Assembly: GCF_001458315.1 (NCBI RefSeq)
Contig: NZ_CYRX01000031.1
Coordinates: 1 to 64,000 of the forward strand
Direction: 5' to 3'
Source of the DNA: Thalassobacter stenotrophicus
GTDB lineage: Bacteria; Pseudomonadota; Alphaproteobacteria; Rhodobacterales; Rhodobacteraceae
DNA: 64,000 nt
A program made the translations under genes and the position numbers. Below are positions 27,409 to 35,425 of the stretch, piece after piece (position 1 is the first letter of the stretch; each line of letters opens with the position of its first letter). The notes under the pieces were generated by a model. The model was not told the DNA's origin, searched no databases, and saw only the letters and a program-made list of their open reading frames with translations.

Positions 27409-30111
27409 ATGCGCTTTTCACAGTCACAATTTGATCCAATCCACACAGGACGTGCTGACCCCAGCCGTTACCTAATCATTGGTTTTGACACCGAGTATCA
27501 GCGATATACTGACGAAGACACCCGCACCTTAAACAACGAAGTACTCAGCTATCAATACTGCTGTACCGCAATCGAACAGTACGGCGATGATACCTCTGCC
27601 CCAGTTTGGTCAGGGCTGTTGAAGCCCAAGGGTCCGAAGGTTGAGGACCGCCTTTCGCTTGAAGAGTTCCTGACATCTGTTTTTGAAGACGGCTGTACCC
27701 GCTTCCCTAACCTAAAGATACCAAGCACGATCTACCTTGTCGCCCACTTCACTCGGGCAGATGTGCCAGGCTTTGCTGATTTCAAAGACGAAGCGACCCG
27801 ATCAGCCCTAAAGCTGGACAATATTCGCAACCTGTTCATGAACGTTGCCAACGACATCAGGTTGGATCTTGGTGATCCAGGCTCAGGTGATCTCATCCCT
27901 ATCAGCGTTAAGATCCGAGATACGATGACCCTCGCCCCTGCTGGTGCAAAGAGCCTTGCAGCGATTGGTGACATCCTTGGCTTCGAGAAAATCGAGCTTG
28001 GCGCAACGCCGCAGGAAGAGCTGTCGATTAAGCAAAACATGAAGTCATTCATGGAGCGAGATTGGAACACGTTCCGAAAATACGCTATCCGAGACGCCGA
28101 AATTTGCACCCAATACACCCTCAAAATGATCCGGCTCTATCAGGAGCGCACAGGCAAGTTTCGTATGCCAGTGACGCTGACCTCCATTGGCGTCGACCTG
28201 ATCCGCCAGTTCTGGAAGGACCAAGGCGTCAACCCGCTTGAGATCGTCGGCAAAGAAGAGATCAAAGAGAAATACTGGAGCAAGCGCTTCGGGCGATACC
28301 AGACAAAGAAAAAGGTAACTTACCTCAAGAAGATCCATTGGTCGCTCGACTTTTTCACCGAATGCTACCACGGCGGACGCAACGAGCAATTTTGGTTCGG
28401 TCCAGCGTTTGACGGTGTCTGGTATGACTATGACCTGTCCAGCGCCTACCCATCGGCGATGGCATTGATCGGTCGCCCAGATTGGGACAAATGCCGTCCA
28501 ATTCGTGACACCGAAGAATTGATTAATTTTGGATCAGCCGAGTTGGCGTTTGCTAATGTCGACTTTGAATTCCCTGCTGATGTTGCTTATCCAGTGCTAC
28601 CAGTCAGAACCGAGAACGGTTTGATCTTCCCTCGCAAGGGCAACAGCACGACCCACGTCAGCGAGATTCTGTTGGCACATCGCCTTGGCGCAAAGATCAC
28701 TTTGATTGAGGGGCGTTTCATCCCCTCTGGGCGACATGGAAACTTCAAAGAAGGTATCGATCGTCCAATCCGCCCTTTTGATGGGTTTACCCGATACTGT
28801 ATTGAGCAGCGCAAGAGATTCCCCAAAAAGACGTTGAATAACCTGTTCTGGAAAGAGCTGGTTAACTCGACCTATGGGAAGACGGCACAGGGTCTTCGGG
28901 AACGGCGAATTTATGACCTACGGGATCAAGATACCAAGCCTCTTGCAGAAAGCCCGATCACCAATCCAGCCTATGCGGCTTTCATAACGGCATTTTGCCG
29001 AGGCGTGCTAGGCGAGATCATGAACGCCCTCCCCCGTGATGTTGCCATTTTTAACGTGACGACGGATGGCTTCTTGACGACGGCGACTGCCGAGCAAATG
29101 GCAACAGCATCACAGGGGACATTAGCAAAGTTTTATCGATCATCACGGCGTCTTCTCACAGATGTTCCCGCTGGAGAAGAAGACGTTTACGAAATCAAGC
29201 ACATCATCAGAAAGCCGCTTGGCTGGCGAACACGGGCTCAAGCCACTCTTGTCCCAAGCGAAATGTTAGACTGGCAAGACACGGGCATTACGCCTAAGGA
29301 AGACGAGCGTTATGTGCTTGCCAAAGGCGGTATCAAACTACCTGATCCAGCATCAAAGCCAGCCGAAAACAGTCAAATAATTGATCTGTTCTTCAATCGC
29401 CAACCAACAGACACCATGATGATGAAACTAGGTCTCGGTATTCGTGATATGTATGTACTCGGCGCAGACTTCGTGGATCGTGAGATGGAAAAAGTCCTCT
29501 CCATGGAATTCGACTGGAAAAGGCGACCAAGCAAGCCTGTCATGGCTGAAGGACAAGGCTACCGACACCTTCAATTTCAGACTGAACCTTGGGAGACCAT
29601 TGAGCAGTTTCAAAAGACTCGTCAGTTATGGGAGCAATACAATCTGTCGGAGCGGCATTGCCTGAAAACGGTCGAAGATCTGGAAGCCTTCGCCAGTTTT
29701 CATGAAAGCAGTTTGAGCACCGAAGGCGATGCCTCGAAATACCTGCGCAAGGATCAGGGCGACCTCAAACGGCTGCGTCAGGAGTTATTAATCGCATGGA
29801 AATTGCGCAAGGCTGGCACTCATGATCTGAAGCCACATGCCTTTGGCAGAAAGAGTATTTTCCCTACCTACAGGCTCAAGGCAAAGGAAATGGCGGAAAT
29901 TCTAAACGACGAGATAGGCGTTCCATGTACAAAAACCGATGTAGATAATGCTGCAAAGAAACCAGTCTTTACGCCCCACCGAGTACCAAGCACACAAGAC
30001 GTTCGCACGAAACTTACACGTATAAAACGAGACCTGTTTCCAAAGCTCGAAATCGCTGAATTCATTAGTGGCGATGCTGAATTTCTTCTTATAGCCGAAA
30101 ACAAAATTTAA
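27409..30111 (+). CDS. Family B DNA polymerase, primer-independent (piPolB) type
   Basis: The 900-aa protein has a 3'-5' exonuclease domain, with Exo I as FDTEYQ (Asp27, Glu29) and later blocks near KIRDTMTLAPAG and KYAIRDAEICTQYT. The polymerase core has motif A YDYDLSSAYPSAM (Asp342), motif B KELVNSTYGK (Lys482 to Tyr489) and motif C as TTDG (Asp553) instead of the usual DTD. About 345 residues follow motif C. Protein-primed family B polymerases share the core, but this length, TTDG motif, tRNA-bounded island and absence of a terminal-protein gene fit piPolB, which starts synthesis without a primer. Ribosome site is weak. It converges with the short recombinase gene after 22 bp. Classification is from motif memory, not a tree. 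Confidence 0.82.
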   Translation: MRFSQSQFDPIHTGRADPSRYLIIGFDTEYQRYTDEDTRTLNNEVLSYQYCCTAIEQYGDDTSAPVWSGLLKPKGPKVEDRLSLEEFLTSVFEDGCTRFPNLKIPSTIYLVAHFTRADVPGFADFKDEATRSALKLDNIRNLFMNVANDIRLDLGDPGSGDLIPISVKIRDTMTLAPAGAKSLAAIGDILGFEKIELGATPQEELSIKQNMKSFMERDWNTFRKYAIRDAEICTQYTLKMIRLYQERTGKFRMPVTLTSIGVDLIRQFWKDQGVNPLEIVGKEEIKEKYWSKRFGRYQTKKKVTYLKKIHWSLDFFTECYHGGRNEQFWFGPAFDGVWYDYDLSSAYPSAMALIGRPDWDKCRPIRDTEELINFGSAELAFANVDFEFPADVAYPVLPVRTENGLIFPRKGNSTTHVSEILLAHRLGAKITLIEGRFIPSGRHGNFKEGIDRPIRPFDGFTRYCIEQRKRFPKKTLNNLFWKELVNSTYGKTAQGLRERRIYDLRDQDTKPLAESPITNPAYAAFITAFCRGVLGEIMNALPRDVAIFNVTTDGFLTTATAEQMATASQGTLAKFYRSSRRLLTDVPAGEEDVYEIKHIIRKPLGWRTRAQATLVPSEMLDWQDTGITPKEDERYVLAKGGIKLPDPASKPAENSQIIDLFFNRQPTDTMMMKLGLGIRDMYVLGADFVDREMEKVLSMEFDWKRRPSKPVMAEGQGYRHLQFQTEPWETIEQFQKTRQLWEQYNLSERHCLKTVEDLEAFASFHESSLSTEGDASKYLRKDQGDLKRLRQELLIAWKLRKAGTHDLKPHAFGRKSIFPTYRLKAKEMAEILNDEIGVPCTKTDVDNAAKKPVFTPHRVPSTQDVRTKLTRIKRDLFPKLEIAEFISGDAEFLLIAENKI

Positions 30112-30133
30112 TTTCTAAGATGATATCGAAAGC

Positions 30134-30733
30134 CTAGATCAGATCCACAATCTTCTGTCTCGCCTCACTATCACCTTCAATATAGCGTTGAGTGACCGCC
30201 AGTGAGGCATGCCCTGCCAGCATTTGTACATCACGTAACGACCCACCGACCGTGCTGATTTTACGAGCAGCGTTGGTGATAAATGTTCGTCGTCCACTAT
30301 GAGATGAGCAGCCCAGTAAACCTACGTCATTGTACCACCTCTTAAACATATTCACGACAGCCTGAGGCGATGTCTGAGCTGACCGTTCCGTAGTAATTAC
30401 ATAGGATTTTTCAAAATCAAACCCTCGACCCTGCTTGGCAACCTCTAACAGCTTCACCAAGTTAAGACGAAGTTGCTTGTTCAAGGGTATAACCCGTCCC
30501 GACCGACCCTTGGATGCATTATCTGTCAAATGAATTGCGTTACCGACTTCGCCCTCCGGTGTGAGGACCATCGCCCAGCGAAGGTTGGCGACCTCCTTTG
30601 CCCGTAGCCCTGCTCGTACAGACAGCAGAAAAACAGTTTGGTCACGAATACCATGTCGGCGTGTGAGGAGAAATGCAGTCAGTGAATCCACTTGACCCTT
30701 AGTCAGAATTTTTGCTTGTTTACCTAGAGCCAT
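30134..30733 (-). CDS. Short XerC/D-like tyrosine recombinase
   Basis: The 199-aa protein holds a complete tyrosine-recombinase catalytic domain: Arg in VRAGLRAKEVANLRW (near 43), Lys in ASKGRSGRVIPL, HSGRR (near 147), GHAS and the nucleophile Tyr in TQRYIEGD (near 182). The N-terminal core-binding domain of normal integrases is missing. It could be a helper recombinase for excision or dimer resolution of the element, or a captured XerC-like protein. It is the first minus-strand gene, reading toward the polymerase gene. Confidence 0.88.
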   Translation of the reverse strand: MALGKQAKILTKGQVDSLTAFLLTRRHGIRDQTVFLLSVRAGLRAKEVANLRWAMVLTPEGEVGNAIHLTDNASKGRSGRVIPLNKQLRLNLVKLLEVAKQGRGFDFEKSYVITTERSAQTSPQAVVNMFKRWYNDVGLLGCSSHSGRRTFITNAARKISTVGGSLRDVQMLAGHASLAVTQRYIEGDSEARQKIVDLI

Positions 30734-30969
30734 TTGGCACCTCTGATGTTGTTATATATCTGATTTATATTAATAAAATCAGTTACATACGGACACCGCA
30801 AAGTGCATAAAAAAGTTAGATTCAAATCAATTGGTTAGGGTTACTGGTTATTAAATATCTATTGAATAATCAGTGATGTCAGACAGATCTCATACCAAAG
30901 TTCGTCCTAAATTTGGTGCAGTTATCAAAGTATTCTGAATATCTAGAGGTTAATTAAAAGGAGATAGAT
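30734..30969. other. AT-rich spacer with a short att-like motif
   Basis: No gene is seen. It contains the upstream regions of the short recombinase and of the divergent orphan gene at 30970. AATCAATTGGT at 30825-30835 repeats an 11-bp part of the tRNA-Asn attachment sequence, followed by a partly similar TTAGGGTTA; this may be chance. Confidence 0.3.
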
Positions 30970-31497
30970 ATGACCTTCCAATATTCAGAAACTACCAAGA
31001 AATTAGACTTCGACATCATCATCGAAGATCAGAAAATATATTTTTCAGATTACCCCGATCAACCGATCTTTGAAAAAGGCATTCTTCCTGATGATTTCTG
31101 GGATCTTATGGAAATCAATTTTGAAAAATTATTTGATGATCTTCTTTGTAATTCAAAGGTACTCTCGATTTTGTATGGCTTATTAAAAGAAGAAAACGAA
31201 ACAGAATACTGCTCGGATACAGACATAAATGAAGTTATGGACCGATTTAACGAAATTACTGACCCGAATTTTATAACTCCGGAGGGTATGGAGTCTGCAA
31301 TCCAACTTGAAGCGCATGGGTTACATATTCAAATTAAAGGTTATGTTCACGAACCATGCTCGCTTGATAAATATTGGGATTACAAACAATCAAATCTATT
31401 GAAAGCGTGCTACAACCAAGGCTACGATATCGATCCTATGACCGGAGAGATAATCAATCACATCACAGGCGAGACGCTCCAGGAAAGTGAGATTTAG
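30970..31497 (+). CDS. Unknown acidic island protein
   Basis: The 175-aa protein has a strong ribosome site (AAAAGGAG, 6 bp before ATG). It is acidic, with two halves joined by a short loop and a C-terminal segment DPMTGEIINHITGETL that looks like a small repeated turn. No signal peptide or membrane segment. I do not recognise the family. Its end overlaps the convergent gene by 35 bp. Very AT-rich codon use. Confidence 0.6.
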   Translation: MTFQYSETTKKLDFDIIIEDQKIYFSDYPDQPIFEKGILPDDFWDLMEINFEKLFDDLLCNSKVLSILYGLLKEENETEYCSDTDINEVMDRFNEITDPNFITPEGMESAIQLEAHGLHIQIKGYVHEPCSLDKYWDYKQSNLLKACYNQGYDIDPMTGEIINHITGETLQESEI

Positions 31498-32161
31498 AAA
31501 CCGCTTCACAAACTGCATAACCTTTTTTCAAATACCTCCGCACTTGGCGAATTTGTCCTTCGTCATAGCGGAGGTTTCCTTTTTTATCAGGCATTGGATC
31601 GATTTGCAGTAAATAAGGCGTCCATTTGGATCTCGGTCGATCTTTTAGGCGATCTACCACCTCTGTGATAAATGCCGTATTAACAGCCGGCTTACCGAGC
31701 TCCTGCCAAATTCCATACATGAGCTGTATTTCATAAAGAACCTTACCTCGTATCTCCACGCCTTGCGTAAAACTGTATTTGCCAAACGCCGCACTCAAGG
31801 ACTTTACGGTCTCAGGATCTTGTCCTTGCTCTATCAGCTTGGCTCTTTGCTTATCTTCAATGAGCGCTTTGACATCTGACACTGACCTGGTTGCAGGCTG
31901 ATTTAGAGGTATTGCGACGTACATAACGTTGTCAGCAGCCGACACACTTTGCACTTCTTGCACATATGTAGTGCCAAATAGATGTTTGTGCTCTCTCCAC
32001 CAAGGATCGAACAACTGGTCACGAACGTCGCCCCACTGCTCATAGAACCCGTTTGAAGCAGCAAGACCAGCCTGCAAGTTTGGCTCCTTGTGCGCCATCT
32101 TTAGGAACTCGAACCAGAGTCGATACAACTGCTTGTTTGACTTGATTTTTGGCTGCTTCAT
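31463..32161 (-). CDS. Unknown island protein with Trp-rich N-terminus
   Basis: The product is 232 aa from ATG 32161 (TTG 32164 is a possible start; a GAGGA site lies upstream). The N-terminal part has LYRLWFEFLKMAHKEPNLQA and QWGDVRDQLFDPWWREHKHLF, followed by a basic helical C-terminus (RPRSKWTPYLLQID; GQIRQVRRYLKKGYAV). It could bind DNA, but no established domain is recognised. It is less AT-rich than the neighbouring orphans and is well conserved in codon pattern, suggesting real function in the element. Confidence 0.6.
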   Translation of the reverse strand: MKQPKIKSNKQLYRLWFEFLKMAHKEPNLQAGLAASNGFYEQWGDVRDQLFDPWWREHKHLFGTTYVQEVQSVSAADNVMYVAIPLNQPATRSVSDVKALIEDKQRAKLIEQGQDPETVKSLSAAFGKYSFTQGVEIRGKVLYEIQLMYGIWQELGKPAVNTAFITEVVDRLKDRPRSKWTPYLLQIDPMPDKKGNLRYDEGQIRQVRRYLKKGYAVCEAVSKSHFPGASRL

Positions 32162-32257
32162 CAAAATCCTCGGACAAATAAGGACCCTACCTTCGTCCTA
32201 ACTTATAAACTCTCAACTCGTACAATCAATTTACACAACAATCGAAAGGAAATATCA

Positions 32258-32566
32258 ATGAAACTATCCGACCTTTTAAAATTTGAACGCACACTAAATC
32301 GTCTCTCGTATTCTCATGAAATTGTACATTTCAATCGCAAACATTCGTACATGAATGATTTCAACGATGTGCCGTTTCCACACATAAAAAAGATTAAAAT
32401 AAAAGGTTCACAAGTTTCGACCCAAGTACATGGTTCATGTTGCTCTTGGAAAGAAATATTCCAAATTACAGACGAACTCATTCCAGAGCTTGAAAATCCG
32501 AATGAAATTTATCTTGAAGACATAGCATTGGACGGGAATATTCTGTTCGTTAGCCTCGGATCATAA
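32258..32566 (+). CDS. Small unknown island protein
   Basis: The 102-aa protein has AAAGGAAA upstream of ATG 32258. It is a soluble mixed alpha/beta sequence with a Cys-Cys pair in HGSCCSWKEIFQ. No family is recognised. It ends directly against the convergent gene at 32567. Confidence 0.5.
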   Translation: MKLSDLLKFERTLNRLSYSHEIVHFNRKHSYMNDFNDVPFPHIKKIKIKGSQVSTQVHGSCCSWKEIFQITDELIPELENPNEIYLEDIALDGNILFVSLGS

Positions 32567-32860
32567 TTACTTGAATGTCGCATTTGCTGTCACTTGAGCA
32601 GACACAGATCCAATCTGCCGCCGTTGAGCAACCAACCCATCCAATAAGTCAATTAACCCAATAACGACAGCATCGACCTTCTGGTCGGTGCTTTTTGCGT
32701 GTACGGCTGCCCTCAATGTCTGCTTGGCTTTGTTGTAAGATCGGACCGCATTATTGCCATGCTTTCGTCCTTGCAGAGCATAGGCAGCGACAGCACCTTT
32801 TTTGACAATGGCTTCCTCAAGCTGTTCCTGCTCTATCATAAACGTCTTGAAGCTTTTCAT
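32567..32860 (-). CDS. Small unknown protein (MKSFKTF start)
   Basis: The 97-aa helical protein begins MKSFKTFMIEQEQLEEAIVK, a start style common in small T4-like phage proteins, and is otherwise unrecognised. It overlaps the upstream gene by 4 bp (ATGA) with GAGG before its start, so it is the third gene of a translationally coupled trio with 32857-33045 and the ribbon-helix-helix gene. Confidence 0.6.
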   Translation of the reverse strand: MKSFKTFMIEQEQLEEAIVKKGAVAAYALQGRKHGNNAVRSYNKAKQTLRAAVHAKSTDQKVDAVVIGLIDLLDGLVAQRRQIGSVSAQVTANATFK

Positions 32861-33045
32861 GGCATCCTCAAGATGATGATTGAAACTTGTCCCGACTTAG
32901 CTGCCATGGCTTTAGCGGTTTTGGATAATGTATCAGCCATCGATAAATCATAAGGTTCAATCACTTCAATTTGGCTAATCCTGATCTTGTTCAAGTTCCT
33001 GATCAGCTCATGTTTGGTCTTCGGCATTGCAAGGCTAGATATCAT
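32857..33045 (-). CDS. Small unknown protein coupled to the RHH gene
   Basis: The 62-aa product starts at ATG 33045, which has GGAGG 5 bp upstream; an alternative in-frame ATG at 33057 lacks this. The sequence (MISSLAMPKTKHELIRNLNK and IRISQIEVIEPYDLSMADTL) is unrecognised. It overlaps the RHH gene by 11 bp and the next gene by 4 bp. Confidence 0.55.
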   Translation of the reverse strand: MISSLAMPKTKHELIRNLNKIRISQIEVIEPYDLSMADTLSKTAKAMAAKSGQVSIIILRMP

Positions 33046-33235
33046 CGTTACCTCCATCGCCGTAAAACCATCCTACAGGCTCATAAAGATCCTCTTTGGA
33101 CTGTTTAACAAAGTCTCTTATCATCCTATTCATTTCAGCTGTCATATTGGTCCTTAGCTGATGACAGGTTTCTTCAAATTGCATCTTGAGCCCTGATGGG
33201 ATCCTGAAATTCATCAGGAATACTTCTTGGTTCAT
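33035..33235 (-). CDS. Ribbon-helix-helix DNA-binding protein
   Basis: The 66-aa protein fits the Arc/CopG fold: a beta strand VFLMNFRIPSGL, helix KMQFEETCHQLR, turn TNMT and helix AEMNRMIRDFVKQS. Such proteins act as dimers that repress plasmid or phage promoters, or as antitoxins or excisionase-like factors. AAGGAG lies 6 bp upstream of ATG 33235. Its 5' side is the non-coding hairpin region at 33252-33362, a likely place for its operator. Confidence 0.75.
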   Translation of the reverse strand: MNQEVFLMNFRIPSGLKMQFEETCHQLRTNMTAEMNRMIRDFVKQSKEDLYEPVGWFYGDGGNDDI

Positions 33236-33251
33236 CTTGATCTCCTTGATT

Positions 33252-33362
33252 AATAAATCATGTAAATATTGAAGTTATTTATAAGAGTTGATTAATCTGT
33301 CCCTGCGGGACGAATGATCCTTTGGATCATTCAATCTAATGTTTTTTTAATCATGATTTATT
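33252..33362. repeat. Nested inverted repeats upstream of the RHH operon
   Basis: AATAAATCATG (33252-33262) and CATGATTTATT (33352-33362) are exact reverse complements. Between them lie two back-to-back perfect hairpins: GTCCC-TGC-GGGAC (33299-33311) and GAATGATCC-TTT-GGATCATTC (33312-33332), then a seven-T run (33342-33348). The layout could be a transcript leader, operator cluster or replication start of the element. Confidence 0.55.
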
Positions 33363-33377
33363 GTGGAATTGTTATTG

Positions 33378-33773
33378 GACACACTTCACCTTCCGACAGG
33401 TGAGGTATGTCCAAAAAGCTTGTGTCTATCGCCTTCGTCCACATCCCATTAGAGCAACCCGATAAGTTCGGGAAAGGGCGGTTAGCCGGTCTCCTTTTAT
33501 GCTCCGCTTCATGCCAGCGGTATAATCGATCAGCCAATGGGACGACTTAGATCAATCATCGAAGGTTACAGTGTTGCAGCGCCTTCATCGTGACAGAAAT
33601 ATTTAAGCAGCCAATCCGCCTTTGCTGCATAATAATAAAAACTGGGTCCTAACTGAGATTATCCACACCCGGCTCCACTCAAGTTACTCGGTTGCTCAAC
33701 AGGTTTGACGTCCTCAATGTATGTAATGTCTTTGTCTGACATGTTTATTTATACAAGATACAACCAACCATAC
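33378..33773 (+). ncRNA. Candidate structured non-coding RNA or replication region
   Basis: This block is about 48% GC where flanking island DNA is near a third GC, and lacks a convincing gene. It begins with a long hairpin (33378-33412; GGACA pairs with TGTCC, TTCACCT with AGGTGAg, one C-A mismatch) and contains further short stems CCCGA/TCGGG (33458-33472), CCGCT/AGCGG, GAAGG/CCTTC and GCAGC/GCTGC. On the plus strand it ends at the strong terminator 33774-33807. A 47-codon frame starts at ATG 33408 inside the first hairpin and cannot be excluded. Strand and function are inferred. Confidence 0.35.
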
Positions 33774-33807
33774 AAAAAAAAGGCGGACAAAAGCCCGCCT
33801 TTTTTTC
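33774..33807. terminator. Bidirectional intrinsic terminator
   Basis: GGCGG (33782-33786) pairs with CCGCC (33795-33799), flanked by A8 on the left and T8 on the right. It can end plus-strand transcripts of the candidate RNA and minus-strand transcripts of the gene at 33823-34185. Confidence 0.85.
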
Positions 33808-33822
33808 AATTTATATTATAAT

Positions 33823-34185
33823 TTATCCAAACATTGCTTCATCAAAGAAATACTGTGCAAAGTTCTTACGATTATCGGCAATGATACTTTGATCGACATA
33901 GCTATCGGTTTGCGTAGGGATGATCGGAACTGATTTAGTGTGCCCCAAGAATAGCTCGTGATTGAAGCGAATGATATACTCATTAAACAACCACTCTTTG
34001 ATCTCAGCATATCGTTTATCTTGATTATCCTTCATATCTTCATACAATCCAGCCGGCATAAATTCTTGATGATCTTCAAGAATTTTTTCAGCACGTGTCT
34101 TCAATAAAGACAATACACTTTCAATCATAACACCCACTTGGGATTCAATTTCTCTGATCTCATTGACGATTACTTGATTATTCAT
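33823..34185 (-). CDS. Unknown island protein
   Basis: The 120-aa protein has AAAGGAATG before its ATG. It is helical, with an N-terminal IREIESQVGVMIESVLSLLK amphipathic segment, and mixed charge, without membrane segments or known motifs. A terminator follows immediately. Its strand and position suggest a separate short transcript. Confidence 0.55.
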   Translation of the reverse strand: MNNQVIVNEIREIESQVGVMIESVLSLLKTRAEKILEDHQEFMPAGLYEDMKDNQDKRYAEIKEWLFNEYIIRFNHELFLGHTKSVPIIPTQTDSYVDQSIIADNRKNFAQYFFDEAMFG

Positions 34186-34303
34186 TTTATCATTCCTTTT
34201 TTTTACTTTCTGATAAAATTAGAATAACTCAAATGAACTCATAAAATTAGGACAACAGTTCTCACAAGTATTACCCCTAAAAAAAACAAGATGATCATGT
34301 ATC

Positions 34304-35422
34304 TTACTTCGAACGTTGCGCCTTTTCCCAGTAAGGAAACATTGTTTCATAGAATCTTTCTATTTCGATGGAAAACCACTCAACCCTGGATTTTATAGAC
34401 TCGGGTTCATCCCAATTGCCAAATTTCTCAAGCTCAGCTTTGGATAATTCAAATTTAATTCTTGATGCCTTCTTTTCATCCAGCCGCTGCCACTCAAGTT
34501 CGTTATTAAATGCACTGTTGAGTTCTGAAGAAAATTGATCCATCGCATCGAAAAGTTGTTTGTCGGCATCATTATTAAAATAAAGCTCAACTCTCAGTGC
34601 ATTTCGCCCAATAACCATTCCAAATCGTCCACGCCCCTTGTTAAAGCCTAAATACCAACGTGGTTGTGCTTTGACGTTATCAAAGTAGTTGATCTGACGC
34701 TCTTTAAGTCGAGCCTTTACCATTTTCCAAAAATCTAAAAGATCTGCTTCAGTTTGAGCGACTACGGCGCTTTTGCCTTTGTCTTCCTTATCTTTTTCTC
34801 GAATATCAACAATAAATTCACTGATTTCTGGAACCGGTATAATTTGCTCAACCTGCAAAAATATATCATCATCAAGACTGAAAGGTTTTGCTCTGAAGCA
34901 TTGAACCTGAATATCATGGTCACGAAGCCATAAGACAGTTGATGTAACTTCTTTTCTAAAATTATTAGCAACTAAAATTATTCTTTGATCTTTACGATTT
35001 AGAACTAAGGATTCATCATCCTCTGTTTCTAAGAAATCTAGTATTGTTGTTTTTGCACTTACACCTGATGAACTACCATCCAGATAGTCCTGAAAAATTT
35101 TCACAATTTGAGAAGTTGATAATGTTGAGCAATATGAGACATATTTAAGTGACTGCCAAACCACATCACGCCCAGTATCATCTAACTTATTTTCAATTAT
35201 AACGAGGCTACCTTCTTTATCTAAAGCAAGTAAATCTAGGCGTTCGTTAGTTTGACTAAACCCATTAAATTCTTTTTGTAATATGAGGAGGTCTTCGCCC
35301 AGAACATCTGGATTTTTGGCAATCCATTCCTGCAAATGCTCTCTCTCACGAAAGCCAAGCTCGGAGAAAGAACATTCTTGAAGTTGAACAATATTATTCA
35401 AATTCCGTTTAATCTGATACAT
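34304..35422 (-). CDS. DUF4268 / PD-(D/E)xK nuclease-like protein
   Basis: The 372-aa protein has an N-terminal nuclease-like core: NERLDLLALDKEGSLVIIEN followed by K gives the D-x(n)-E-x-K arrangement (Asp near 62, Glu near 76), as in NucS-like and DUF91-like proteins. The C-terminal third fits DUF4268 (FNKGRGRFGMVIGRNALRVE; FSIEIERFYETMFPYWEKAQ). Such proteins occur near restriction and defense genes; the activity is unproven. It starts 3 bp after the integrase gene stop and is read in the same direction, so both may share a transcript. Confidence 0.75.
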   Translation of the reverse strand: MYQIKRNLNNIVQLQECSFSELGFREREHLQEWIAKNPDVLGEDLLILQKEFNGFSQTNERLDLLALDKEGSLVIIENKLDDTGRDVVWQSLKYVSYCSTLSTSQIVKIFQDYLDGSSSGVSAKTTILDFLETEDDESLVLNRKDQRIILVANNFRKEVTSTVLWLRDHDIQVQCFRAKPFSLDDDIFLQVEQIIPVPEISEFIVDIREKDKEDKGKSAVVAQTEADLLDFWKMVKARLKERQINYFDNVKAQPRWYLGFNKGRGRFGMVIGRNALRVELYFNNDADKQLFDAMDQFSSELNSAFNNELEWQRLDEKKASRIKFELSKAELEKFGNWDEPESIKSRVEWFSIEIERFYETMFPYWEKAQRSK

Positions 35423-35425
35423 AAG

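Noticed and set aside
27409-30111. Protein-primed (phi29-like or linear-plasmid) polymerase
   Set aside because: Considered because the family B core is shared, but no terminal-protein gene, linear ends or phage genes exist and the tRNA-bounded island fits piPolB better. Not excluded without a tree.
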